The notes under the pieces: model-generated
Told to the model about the DNA's origin: nothing
The model's input: only the letters and a program-made list of their open reading frames with translations
Databases searched by the model: none
NCBI GenBank assembly: GCA_965242565.1
Contig: OZ251457.1
Coordinates: 2,542,001 to 2,606,000, forward strand
DNA: 64,000 nt
From: CATQGW01 sp965242565
Lineage (GTDB): Bacteria > Chloroflexota > Dehalococcoidia > Bin125
Direction: 5' to 3'
Part shown: in pieces, positions 34,127 through 42,401 of the stretch
How positions within the stretch are numbered: position 1 is the first letter of the stretch
Layout of the letters: each line of letters starts with the position of its first letter
Program-made: the position numbers and the translations under genes

Positions 34127-35176
34127 ATGCTGCGACACCGCGCTGCGATTTGGCTGATGACGCTTGCGCTGGCCGGTGCAGCCGCCCTGGCCGCCTGCGC
34201 CGACGACATCCCCGAAGCGCCCCAACAGCCTGCGCCCCGCTCCGCCCCCGCCGAAAGCGACACCCAACAACAGGCGCGCCCGTCGGACGACGAACCGGCC
34301 GACGACCAATCGGAACCCCCGCCGCAGCTGGAAACAATCCGGGCCCTGAATGCCGACTGGTCCGCCCAACTGACTTCGTTCGAGATGCGCCTCAGCGTCG
34401 CCACCGAGGTCGCAGATTTCACCTTCAACCAGTTCGTCTTCCTCCAGACCCAACTCGAGCCGCTCCAGCTCTACATGGAGATCGACATCGGCGACCTGGT
34501 GGGCGCAATAACCGGCCCCGCCGAGGACGCCGACTCCTCGGCGACGGACGAACCGGCTGCCGACGAATCCCCCTCGACGACCATCCGCATGCTCCTGCTC
34601 GACGACCGCGCCTACCTCTCACTCTCCGAAGATGGCTGGGCGGCCGTGCCGGCCGACGACCTCTTCGGCGCAAACCTCTCCGCGCTCACCGGCGGCCTCT
34701 CCGATGACGCCGCCGCCGCAATGATGGCCCAGTCCGACCTCGCCCTGCTCTGCGCGGAACTGATCGGCGGCTCAGTCCTCGAAGGCGAACTCGACGGCGC
34801 GCCCGTCTGGATCGTCTCCTGCGATGTCGACGCCGACGCGATGGCGGCCATACTCGACGCGATGCAACTCCTGGGCCAGGCCGCGCTGCCAGCCGGCCTA
34901 CCCGTCGACCAGGCGCTCGACGCAATCGAGACGCTCTCCTACACCGTCCACATCAGCCAAAACGACGGCGCATTGCTCGCCTTCGACGTCGCCCTGACAC
35001 TCGACGGCGACCTCCTGAGCGAAGAACAAACCGAGCAGGCCGCCCAAGACACCCAGGGCGCCCAAGGCATCGGCCGCATGACCGTTGCCACCACCGGCCG
35101 CCTCACCGCCTGGAACCAGCCGATCAACTTCCCCACCCCCGAACCCCTGCTCGAAGACGACAGAGTCTTCGAATAG
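34127..35176 (+). CDS. Lipoprotein 3 of a tandem trio
   Basis: 349 residues. Lipobox ALAAC with Cys24, then an acidic Gln/Pro linker of about 40 residues (residues 25-70). It continues with LNADWSAQLTSFEMRLSVAT, DDRAYLSLSEDGWAAVPADD and an end TTGRLTAWNQPINFPTPEPL that mirrors lipoproteins 1 and 2. GAGGGAG precedes the ATG. The family resemblance is to LppX/LprG-like or LolA-like proteins. The linker and the internal acidic insertion (DADSSATDEPAADES) are unlike its neighbours. Confidence 0.7.
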   Translation: MLRHRAAIWLMTLALAGAAALAACADDIPEAPQQPAPRSAPAESDTQQQARPSDDEPADDQSEPPPQLETIRALNADWSAQLTSFEMRLSVATEVADFTFNQFVFLQTQLEPLQLYMEIDIGDLVGAITGPAEDADSSATDEPAADESPSTTIRMLLLDDRAYLSLSEDGWAAVPADDLFGANLSALTGGLSDDAAAAMMAQSDLALLCAELIGGSVLEGELDGAPVWIVSCDVDADAMAAILDAMQLLGQAALPAGLPVDQALDAIETLSYTVHISQNDGALLAFDVALTLDGDLLSEEQTEQAAQDTQGAQGIGRMTVATTGRLTAWNQPINFPTPEPLLEDDRVFE

Positions 35177-35216
35177 CCCCTGCCCGCCCGTCCACCAACC
35201 CCGCCTTCCATGATCC

Positions 35217-35240
35217 GTCGTTCCCGCGAAAGCGGGAACC
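35217..35240 (+). repeat. Dispersed palindrome, GTCATTCCCGC family
   Basis: GTCGTTCCCGC then GAAA then GCGGGAACC: a perfect short stem in the 208-bp gap after lipoprotein 3. It could serve as the terminator of the lipoprotein operon, though no T-run follows. Confidence 0.55.
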
Positions 35241-35384
35241 CAAACCCAACCCCGTTCGCAGCGCAAAGGCCCGATCTGCCCGTCGCCCCCTGTTCGCAGT
35301 CGACCAACCCAGCTCAACACGATGAACACCACCTACCGCCCCGCCACCGCGCAAACACCTCCCTAGTACAGTAAACATCCCCCC

Positions 35385-37109
35385 ATGAGCCACGCCCCCT
35401 CCACCACCAACCCCGACGCCCCCCTGCAAAGCGCCGCCACCGTCGGCTTCGCCCTCCCCTACCGCACCAAAATGCTGATCATCGGCAGCGCCGTCGCGGC
35501 CATGTTCCTCTCCGCCGTCCAGCACTCCATCGTCGCCACCGCCACACCCGTACTCGCCGCCGACCTCGGACGCCTCGACCTGATCGCCTTCATGGGCTCC
35601 GCCTTCATGGCCACCTCCGTGCCCGCCGTCGCCATCGCCGGGCGACTCTCCGACGTCTACGGGCGCAAACCCTTCCTGCTCGGCGGCCTGGTCGTCTTCG
35701 CCGGCGCAACCGTGCTCTGCGGCTTCGCCACTTCAATGGAAATGCTGATCGCCTTCCGCGCCCTACAGGGCATCGGCGGCGGCGTACTGATGGGCAATGC
35801 CTTCTCCGTCTCCGGCGACCTCTTTCCCCCCTCCGAGCGGGGCAAATTCATCGGCGTCTTCGCCGGCGTCTTCGGCGTCGGCGGCCTGATCGGCCCATTG
35901 CTCGGCGGTCTCATCGTCGACGCCCTCAGCTGGCGCTGGGTCTTCTGGGCGACCATCCCGCTCGCCCTCCTCGCCTTCGCTGCCATCGCCCTGATCATGC
36001 CCTGGCTGCGACCGCCCCCGCGCAAAGTGATCATCGACTGGCTGGGCATCGGCGCGATGCTGCTCGCCCTCATGCCCGCAATGCTGGCGCTCGGCTTCGT
36101 CTCCGCCGGACGCGGCTGGCTCGACCTCGAAGTACTGGCCATGTTCGCCGTCTCCGGCTTCGGCCTGCTCGCCTTCATCGCCGCCCAGCGCCGCGCCCCC
36201 GAACCAATCCTCCCCGGCGCGCTCTTCCGCAACCACACCTTCCGCGTCTCCGCCCTCGTCATGATGGTTGTCGGCGGCGGACTCTTCGGCGTCTCCTTCT
36301 TCCTCGCCTACTACATGCAGGGCGTGCTCGGCTACACCCCCACCGCCTCCGGCCTGCTGCTCAGCACCGAAATCATCGCCCTGGTCGTCACCGCCTCGCT
36401 GGCCGGACAGGTCCACTCGCGCACCGGACGCTACAAAGCGCTCGCCCTGCTCGCCGCCGTACTGATCACGATCGGCGGCTGGCTGATGACCCAACTCACC
36501 ACCGAAACCGCCGCCGTCGATGTCGTCTGGCGGCTGATCGTCTTCGGCTGCGGCCTCGGCCTGCTCTACCCCTCCCTCATGGTCGCCGCCCAGAACGCCC
36601 TCCCCCAGAGCATGCTCGGCTCCGTCTCCGGCGCAACCCAATTCTTCGAAGAAATGGGCGCAATCATCGGCGTCACCCTCGTCGGCGCGCTCGTCAGCGG
36701 ACGCCTCACCGCCGAGCTGACCGCCCGCCTCCCCGCCGACCTCGCCGCTCACGCCGACCCCACACAGCTGCTCAGCGAGGAAGCCGGCGCCGACCTGCTC
36801 GCCCAACTCGGCGCCGAGCAGTTCGGACAAATCATCGCCGTCCTCCCCGAAGCGCTCGCCGTCGCCATCGCCGGCAACTTCTGGATCTCCGTCGCCGCCG
36901 GCCTCGTCGCCGTGATCGCCATCGCCACCCTCCGCGAAAAACGCCTCCGCACCGGCGAACACGAAGAACCCGAAGAAGAAGCGCTCGCGCCCGCCCTTGC
37001 CCAGCCGACCGCCGCCGCATCCCCAAACGGCGCAACCCCCGCCCTCAACGGCGCAGCCCCCGCCGCCATCGTCCACATCGCCCGCCCCCACCCCCAGCGC
37101 TCCGTCTAG
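35385..37109 (+). CDS. MFS transporter, DHA2 family (14-TM drug exporter)
   Basis: 574 residues with about 14 hydrophobic segments. The DHA2 motifs are present: motif A region AGRLSDVYGRKPFLLGG, motif C type FGVGGLIGPLLGGLIVD, RWVFWATIPLAL. The extra C-terminal 80 residues are charged then Ala/Pro/Asn-rich. The family exports drugs, dyes or lipids by proton antiport. No TetR-type regulator is adjacent. The upstream gap has TACAGT at a plausible -10 position, with no convincing SD before the ATG. Confidence 0.85.
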   Translation: MSHAPSTTNPDAPLQSAATVGFALPYRTKMLIIGSAVAAMFLSAVQHSIVATATPVLAADLGRLDLIAFMGSAFMATSVPAVAIAGRLSDVYGRKPFLLGGLVVFAGATVLCGFATSMEMLIAFRALQGIGGGVLMGNAFSVSGDLFPPSERGKFIGVFAGVFGVGGLIGPLLGGLIVDALSWRWVFWATIPLALLAFAAIALIMPWLRPPPRKVIIDWLGIGAMLLALMPAMLALGFVSAGRGWLDLEVLAMFAVSGFGLLAFIAAQRRAPEPILPGALFRNHTFRVSALVMMVVGGGLFGVSFFLAYYMQGVLGYTPTASGLLLSTEIIALVVTASLAGQVHSRTGRYKALALLAAVLITIGGWLMTQLTTETAAVDVVWRLIVFGCGLGLLYPSLMVAAQNALPQSMLGSVSGATQFFEEMGAIIGVTLVGALVSGRLTAELTARLPADLAAHADPTQLLSEEAGADLLAQLGAEQFGQIIAVLPEALAVAIAGNFWISVAAGLVAVIAIATLREKRLRTGEHEEPEEEALAPALAQPTAAASPNGATPALNGAAPAAIVHIARPHPQRSV

Positions 37110-37184
37110 AACCGCCCTGCGCTGCTTCTGCTAACCTGTTGCGAACAATCGCCCAGCAGGAATTGGGCGGAAGGAGAACGTGGA

Positions 37185-38984
37185 ATGTCGAGCGAGAACT
37201 ACTGGACGCGCATGCGCAGCAACAAGCTGAGCCGCCGATCACTGCTGCGGGCCTCCGCCCGCGCTGGCGTCGGCGCCGCCGGCTTGGCCCTCGTTGGCTG
37301 CGGCGACGATGACGACGACGATCAGCAGGCCGCCGCCCAACAGACCGTCGCGCAAACCGTCGACCAGCAGCAACAGCAGGAGCAGCCCACTCAGCAGCAG
37401 GACCAACCCGCTGCCCAGCCCGCCCCCAGCGGCCCCGCCATCGCTCCGATGTGGAACGGCGGCGTGCATCTCAACACCACCTCGCTCGACCCGCACACCG
37501 GCACCAGCGGCACCGACGCCTACTTCTTCCAGCCCTTCCACGACTACCTCGTGATGCATGACCGGGAGAACGTGCAGCTCGGCGAAATCTCGCTGGCCGA
37601 AACCTGGGAATTTCCCGACAACACCACGATCATCTTCAACCTCCGCGACGGCGTGAACTTCCACAACGGCGAACCGTTCACCTCGCAGGATGTGAAGCTG
37701 AACCTCGAGCGCGTCACCGGCCACCCCGCCTCGACCCCCAAGGCCAACTTCGAGGTCGTCTCCATGGTCGACACCCCGGACGACCGCACCGCGATCTACC
37801 AACTGTCCGAGCCCTCGGCCGCCGTCATGCACCTGCTCGGCGACCGCGCCGGCGCGATGATCCACGTCCCCACCGCCGACGAACTGGGCGACGAATACGG
37901 CCTCAACCCCGTCGGCACCGGGCCCTACCGCTTCGTTGAGTGGGTCGACCAGTCGCATGTGCTCGGCGCGCGCAACGCCGACCACTGGATGATGGGACCG
38001 CAGCCCGGCTCGCAGACCGGCAGCCAACTGCCCTACTTCGACGAACTGCGGCTGGACATCATCACCGAGAACTCCACGCTGATCGCCACTGGCCTGGCCG
38101 GCGACCTCGACACGATGTTCATCCCCGAACCGCAGTTCATCCCCCAGGTCGAGGAAGACCCCAACTGGCGCATCGTCGAGATGCAGGGCGCCTTCGTCTC
38201 CGAAATCCTCGTCTTCAACTCCGCCAAGCCCCCGCTCGACAACATGCAGCTGCGGCTGGCCCTCATGCACGCCCTGCACCCCGAGGCCGTCAACCAGGCC
38301 GTCCACGACAACCTCATGATCCAGGCCCTCGGCGGTCAGTGGCCCAACGGCACCCTCGCTTACAGCGAGGTGCCCGGCAACCCCCAGGTCGCCTACCCCG
38401 CGATCGCCGACCGCCGCGCCCGCGCCCAAGAGCTGCTCGCCGAGTCCGGCGTCGACGTTGATGCAATCAACGCCGATGGCGGCCTCAGCCTCACCACCTA
38501 CGTCAACGCCGTGAAAATCGACGCCGGCAACATCTACGTCCAGCAGGTCAAGGAAGTGCTGGGCATCGATGTCGTCTTCGAGCCGCTCGAGCTGGTTGAG
38601 TTCATCCCCGCCTTCTTCGAGAACGGCGAGTACCACATGACCCTGACCGGCTGGAGCCGCTACCCGGAGCCCGACTGGATCGCCTCGCTCGCCTACACCG
38701 AAACCGGCGTCTACAACCCCACCGCCGACCAGGAGACGCCCAGCCCGATCCACCCCGACCTCGACCAGCTGGTCTCCGACGCCCGCGCGACCTTCGATGT
38801 CGAAGAGCGCCGCGACCTCTACCGCCAGGTCAACGACATCATCGTCGGCGAGGGCCACTTCTACACGATGCTCTACGGCGTCAACTTCACCGGCGTCCGC
38901 AACGCCATCCAGAACGCCGAAGAAACCCTCTTCAACGGCGAGGGCAAGTGGCAGACCCGCTGGCTCCACAGCAACGAGGCGTAG
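37185..38984 (+). CDS. ABC transporter substrate-binding protein, family 5 (peptide/solute type)
   Basis: 599 residues. The N-terminus carries a twin-arginine-type motif SRRSLLR at 16-22 and a lipobox ending LVGC with Cys39, followed by a long Asp/Gln linker to about residue 85. The body has WNGGVHLNTTSLDPHTG, then FNLRDGVNFHNGEPFTSQDV and GTGPYRFVEW, the DppA/OppA pattern. It is probably exported by Tat and anchored as a lipoprotein, feeding the two permeases at 40.1-41.9 kb. GGAAGGAG precedes the ATG. A convergent small gene separates it from the permeases. Confidence 0.88.
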   Translation: MSSENYWTRMRSNKLSRRSLLRASARAGVGAAGLALVGCGDDDDDDQQAAAQQTVAQTVDQQQQQEQPTQQQDQPAAQPAPSGPAIAPMWNGGVHLNTTSLDPHTGTSGTDAYFFQPFHDYLVMHDRENVQLGEISLAETWEFPDNTTIIFNLRDGVNFHNGEPFTSQDVKLNLERVTGHPASTPKANFEVVSMVDTPDDRTAIYQLSEPSAAVMHLLGDRAGAMIHVPTADELGDEYGLNPVGTGPYRFVEWVDQSHVLGARNADHWMMGPQPGSQTGSQLPYFDELRLDIITENSTLIATGLAGDLDTMFIPEPQFIPQVEEDPNWRIVEMQGAFVSEILVFNSAKPPLDNMQLRLALMHALHPEAVNQAVHDNLMIQALGGQWPNGTLAYSEVPGNPQVAYPAIADRRARAQELLAESGVDVDAINADGGLSLTTYVNAVKIDAGNIYVQQVKEVLGIDVVFEPLELVEFIPAFFENGEYHMTLTGWSRYPEPDWIASLAYTETGVYNPTADQETPSPIHPDLDQLVSDARATFDVEERRDLYRQVNDIIVGEGHFYTMLYGVNFTGVRNAIQNAEETLFNGEGKWQTRWLHSNEA

Positions 38985-39005
38985 CCCAACAAGGCGCGCT
39001 TAAAC

Positions 39006-39041
39006 GTTGCGCCGCCGCCCGTCATCGGGCGGCGGCGCAAC
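39006..39041 (+). terminator. Bidirectional hairpin between convergent genes
   Basis: A perfect 16-bp stem: GTTGCGCCGCCGCCCG (39006-39021), loop TCAT, CGGGCGGCGGCGCAAC (39026-39041). It sits between the binding-protein gene and the convergent 39068-39652 gene, 21 bp after the former's stop. On the minus strand it is followed by the short T-run CGTTTAAG. Confidence 0.8.
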
Positions 39042-39067
39042 CCGCCGAAGCGCCGGGTGATTTCTGA

Positions 39068-39652
39068 TCAGGCGGCGATCGCGTCGGCTGGCAGCACGTT
39101 CGGGATCCACTGCTCGGAAAACGACTCGTTCGTGATCACCGTGATGTCGCCCGCGAAGTTGCAGAAGCGGATGCCCGCCGTGTGCTCCACGCTCCACCAA
39201 CCGGCAGGCGCTTCTGCTCCAGTCGCGTTGCGGTCTACGCCGAACAGACCGAGTTCCGTAATGGTGGAGCTGCTCCAACAGCTGGCCTCGCCCACCGAGA
39301 ATCGCTCGGAGATCCCCTCCGTTGTCTTGATCACGGTGATGTCGCCCGCGAAGTTGCAGAAGCGGATGTTCTGTGACCAGTCGGCGGGCGTTTCTGCTCC
39401 AGTCGCGCTCTGAGGCGTTTCAAGCTCGGAGGCTGAATCCCGCGACAGACGAATGACCTTCTGCCAGCAATCATTCTCGCCCACGATGAAACGCTCCTCG
39501 GACGCCGTCGCCGTTTCCGCGATGCCGTCGCCGCCCTGCGGCGCGGCATCGCCGCCATCACCCACGGTGGCGAACGTCACTCCGATCATCGCCGCACCGG
39601 CGATCGCCAGCGCGAGGGGGAAAGCGAGCATGAGGGTCATGAAGCGTTTCAT
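39068..39652 (-). CDS. Secreted/anchored protein with two CW...FCNFAGDITVI repeats
   Basis: 194 residues. A strongly hydrophobic N-terminus (MKRFMTLMLAFPLALAIAGAAM) is a signal peptide or anchor. Two repeats of about 65 residues follow: ERFIVGENDCW and ERFSVGEASCW, each leading through ATGAE-x-PA-x-W to an identical IRFCNFAGDITVI. Each repeat keeps two cysteines, suggesting a disulfide. I know no family with this signature. It has its own promoter and lies on the strand opposite to the ABC importer it interrupts. Confidence 0.7.
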   Translation of the reverse strand: MKRFMTLMLAFPLALAIAGAAMIGVTFATVGDGGDAAPQGGDGIAETATASEERFIVGENDCWQKVIRLSRDSASELETPQSATGAETPADWSQNIRFCNFAGDITVIKTTEGISERFSVGEASCWSSSTITELGLFGVDRNATGAEAPAGWWSVEHTAGIRFCNFAGDITVITNESFSEQWIPNVLPADAIAA

Positions 39653-39682
39653 GTCGGCCCTCCCTTCAATGCCAACCCTACG

Positions 39683-39711
39683 CCTCTAGCTGAGAACATG
39701 ATTCCTGTCAA
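39683..39711 (-). promoter_or_regulatory. Promoter of the two-repeat secreted protein
   Basis: On the minus strand TTGACA (plus 39706-39711), a 17-bp spacer and TAGAGG (plus 39683-39688). AGGGAGG follows before the ATG at 39652. The -10 fits the TAG-type hexamers seen at other promoters here. Confidence 0.6.
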
Positions 39712-39817
39712 GCAAACAGACTCGGCCACTCGAACAAAGAAATGTGTCGCACTTTACACACAAAGCCAATGCGCCCCTGCCCAACCCCACCTCCGCCATA
39801 CCCGCACCCCCACTTCC

Positions 39818-39893
39818 GTCATACCCGCGCTTGCCGCGGAGCCTGCCCCCGGCCCGAACGGGGGTATCTCGCCGTGAACAGCGCCAACGCTGC
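39818..39893 (+). repeat. Dispersed palindrome, GTCATACCCGCG family, long form
   Basis: GTCATACCCGCGCTTGCCGC, then GAGCCTGCCCCCGGCC, then GGGGGTATCTCGCCGTGAAC. It lies in the 411-bp gap 39653-40063 before the permeases, which otherwise holds the divergent promoter of the 39652 gene, partial GCCATACCCGC copies and no visible gene. Confidence 0.7.
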
Positions 39894-40063
39894 ACCCGCC
39901 CCCGTCACGTTCCCACCGCCCCCTCCCCACCATTCCCGCACGCGGAAATGACGGAAGCGTGAACGACCCCTAGAATGCTCCCACTGTGTTCGTGAACGCG
40001 CGTCGAAGCCCTCCACGGGCCTCCGGCGCATCGCCGTAACACGCGGCAGGGGCGCGAAAGCCT

Positions 40064-41017
40064 ATGTGGACCTACATATCCGTGCGCGTCCTCCAGTCGA
40101 TCCTCGTCGTCGTCCTGGTCGCGCTGGCCTCATTCGCCATCTTCCGCCTGCTGCCCGGCGATCCAGTCGCCGCGCTCTCCGGCGAAGGTGAAGCCATCTC
40201 CGAAGAGCGCCGCGCCCAAATCGAAGCGCGGCTCGGACTCGACAAGTCCGTCCCCGCCCAACTCGTTGATTGGGTCGGCGACATCCTCTCCAGCGGCGAC
40301 TTCGGCCAATCCACGCTCACCAACCGCCCAATTGGCCCCGAACTCGTCCAACGCCTCCAGAACACCCTCCATGTCGGCGTGCTGGGCATCATTGTCGGCA
40401 TGCTGTTTGGCATCCCTGCCGGAGTGATCAGCGCCCTGCGGCCCGGCTCCTGGGGTGACCGCGGCGTCACCATCTTCAGCGTCGGCGGCGTCTCAATCCC
40501 CGATTACCTGATCGGCCTGATCCTGATCCTCATCTTCACCGTCACCTGGAATGTGCTGCCCGCCGCCGGCTTCGCCCGCATCTGGGACGACCCCGTGCAG
40601 AGCATCAAGTCGCTGATTATGCCCACCCTCGTCGTCGGCTGGGTGCTCTCCGCCATCGTCGCCCGCCAGACCCGCTCCTCGATGCTCGAAGTGCTGCGCC
40701 AGGACTACGTGCGCACCGCCCGCGCCAAGGGCCTGCGCGAGCGCCGCGTGATCGCCCTCCACGCCCTCCGCAACGGCCTCCTCCCCGTCGTCACCATCGT
40801 CGGCCTGCTGCTCGCCCGCGTCTTCGCCGGCGCAGTGATCGTCGAGCAAATCTTCAACATCCCCGGCATGGGCCGCTGGCTCGTCCAGGCCGCGCTACAG
40901 CGCGACCTCCTGATCGTCCAGGCCATGATCCTCGTCATCGCCATCGCGATCGTGATCGCCAACCTGCTCACCGATATCTCCTACGGCCTCCTCGACCCCA
41001 GGATCCGCTATGGCTGA
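40064..41017 (+). CDS. ABC transporter permease, DppB-type
   Basis: 317 residues with about six membrane segments. The DppB N-terminal domain MWTYISVRVLQSILVVVLVA and the loop RLLPGDPVAALSG are typical. The cytoplasmic EAA loop reads DYVRTARAKGLRERRV, then LRNGLLPVVTIVGLL and VIVEQIFNIPGMGRWLV. It transports the ligand of the family 5 binding protein. Its stop overlaps the start of the next permease by 8 bp. No ATPase genes follow. Confidence 0.92.
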   Translation: MWTYISVRVLQSILVVVLVALASFAIFRLLPGDPVAALSGEGEAISEERRAQIEARLGLDKSVPAQLVDWVGDILSSGDFGQSTLTNRPIGPELVQRLQNTLHVGVLGIIVGMLFGIPAGVISALRPGSWGDRGVTIFSVGGVSIPDYLIGLILILIFTVTWNVLPAAGFARIWDDPVQSIKSLIMPTLVVGWVLSAIVARQTRSSMLEVLRQDYVRTARAKGLRERRVIALHALRNGLLPVVTIVGLLLARVFAGAVIVEQIFNIPGMGRWLVQAALQRDLLIVQAMILVIAIAIVIANLLTDISYGLLDPRIRYG

Positions 41018-41951
41018 GCCCGCCACCGCCCCCACCGTCGCCGAGCCGGGCGCGCTGCGCGAACGTGGCGGCGCCTGGGACGAATTCCGCACCTTCATGC
41101 GCCGCTTCCTGCGCGTGCGCCTGGTCAAACCCGCGATCTTCATCCTGTTCGCCTTCGCGATCATCGCCATCTTCATCGATGTCTTCCCCCTGCCCGGCTA
41201 CGAAGAGCAGGCCACCGACGAAAACGGCCTCTACCTCTCCTGGATCTCGCCCACCTGGGACCACCCCTTCGGCACCGACAAAATCGGCCGCGACACCTTC
41301 TCGCGCGTGCTCCACGCCACCCGCCTCGCCCTCGCCGTCGGCTTCGGCGCATCGCTCTTCGGCGCCGTCTTCGGCCTGCCGATCGGCATCGCCGCCGGCT
41401 ACGCCCGCGGCGCCGTCGACGAAGCCCTCATGCGCATCATGGACGCCGTGCTCGCCTTCCCCGGCCTCATCCTCGCCCTCGCCCTCGTCTCCGTGCTCGG
41501 CCGCGATATCGGCAACATCATCGTCGCCGTCGGCATCGCCAACATCCCCTGGATCGCCAGAATCGCCCGCTCCATGGCCCTCTCCGTCCGCGAGCAGGAT
41601 TACGTCCTCGCTGGCCGCACAATCGGCGCGGGCAACCTCCGAATCATGCTCCGCTACGTCCTCCCCAACTCCTTCCAGCCCGTCATCGTGCAGGTCTCCC
41701 TCGGCGCCGGCTTCGCGATCATTGCCGAAGCCGGCCTCTCCTTCCTCGGCCTCGGCATTCGCCCGCCCGAGCCCACCTGGGGCGGCCTCGTCTCCGAGGG
41801 CCGGCAAGTCATCATCACTGGCGACGGCTGGTGGCTCTGGGTCTTCCCCGGTGCCTGCATCGCCCTACTCGTCTGGTCCCTCAACATCATCGGCGACGGC
41901 CTCCGCGACGTCCTCGACCCCCGCCTCCGCGGCGCCCTCGAAGGCGACTGA
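41010..41951 (+). CDS. ABC transporter permease, DppC-type
   Basis: 313 residues. After an N-terminal cytoplasmic segment (to about 50) there is the extracytoplasmic loop WISPTWDHPFGTDKIGRD, typical of OppC/DppC. Six membrane segments follow, with EAA loop DYVLAGRTIGAGNLRIMLRYV and end GDGLRDVLDPRLRG. It pairs with the DppB-type permease (8-bp overlap). The normally adjacent DppD/DppF ATPase genes are absent in this window, so ATPases must be encoded elsewhere or shared. Confidence 0.92.
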   Translation: MAEPATAPTVAEPGALRERGGAWDEFRTFMRRFLRVRLVKPAIFILFAFAIIAIFIDVFPLPGYEEQATDENGLYLSWISPTWDHPFGTDKIGRDTFSRVLHATRLALAVGFGASLFGAVFGLPIGIAAGYARGAVDEALMRIMDAVLAFPGLILALALVSVLGRDIGNIIVAVGIANIPWIARIARSMALSVREQDYVLAGRTIGAGNLRIMLRYVLPNSFQPVIVQVSLGAGFAIIAEAGLSFLGLGIRPPEPTWGGLVSEGRQVIITGDGWWLWVFPGACIALLVWSLNIIGDGLRDVLDPRLRGALEGD

Positions 41952-41965
41952 CCGCTGCCTGCTCA

Positions 41966-42211
41966 CCCCTGCCACTCCCCGCTCCACTCCTTTGCCACTC
42001 TCTGCTCCACCTTCTGCCATTCCTTGCTCTACTCCCCTGCCACTCCCTGCTCCACCCCCCGCCATTCCCTGTTCCACTCCCCTGCCATTCCCCGTTCCAC
42101 CCCCGCCATTCCTTGCTCTACTCCCCTGCCACTCCCTGCTCCACCCTCTGCCATTCCTTGCTCCACTCCCCTGCCACTCCCTGCTCTATCCCCCGCCATT
42201 CCTTGCTCCAC
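41966..42211 (+). repeat. Tandem 22-bp repeat array (about 11 copies)
   Basis: Imperfect units of 21-23 bp with core CCTGCCAYTCCCTGCTCCAC (Y = C or T), about 11 times, directly after the DppC-type permease. The C-only strand bias is extreme. The units do not vary like CRISPR spacers; they are one degenerate minisatellite. The 492-bp gap 41952-42443 also holds a palindrome at 42243-42267 (GTCATTCCCGC and GCGGGAAC arms) and an exact tandem CCCGCACGTGA pair (42277-42298), then the thrC leader. The array sits where the strand composition of the window flips. Confidence 0.85.
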
Positions 42212-42242
42212 CTCTTCCGTCATTCTCGCCCCCATCCCCTCC

Positions 42243-42267
42243 GTCATTCCCGCCCCCGAGCGGGAAC
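42243..42267 (+). repeat. Dispersed palindrome, GTCATTCCCGC family
   Basis: GTCATTCCCGC, loop CCCCGA, GCGGGAAC. It follows the 22-bp array and precedes the tandem CCCGCACGTGA pair (42277-42287 and 42288-42298). Confidence 0.6.
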
Positions 42268-42373
42268 CCCGCCTACCCCGCACGTGACCCGCACGTGATA
42301 GGCTGCGCGCGATGACGATGTATGCCGGCACGGGGATGGTTGCCGCGGCTGAGGGCCGCATGGCGATGCCGAG

Positions 42374-42401
42374 GGCCTGATCGGGCGCTGCCCGTCAGGC
42401 C
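42374..42401 (+). promoter_or_regulatory. Strong hairpin in the thrC leader
   Basis: GGCCTGA (42374-42380), one bulged T, CGGGC, loop GCT, GCCCG, TCAGGCC (42395-42401): 12 paired bases with one bulge, 42 bp before the thrC start. A smaller stem GCGGC/GCCGC lies just upstream near 42345-42360. It could be an attenuator or leader structure; no T-run follows, so it is not a plain intrinsic terminator. Confidence 0.45.

Noticed and set aside
41966..42211. CRISPR array
   Set aside because: The units are contiguous with no unique spacers, repeats vary, and no cas gene is in the window.
42330..42401. TPP riboswitch upstream of thrC
   Set aside because: GGGGATGG, CTGAGG and CCTGATC recall TPP motifs, but CTGAGA, GAACC and the AUAAU loop are missing and the sequence pairs with itself in another way; thrC is also not a thiamine gene.
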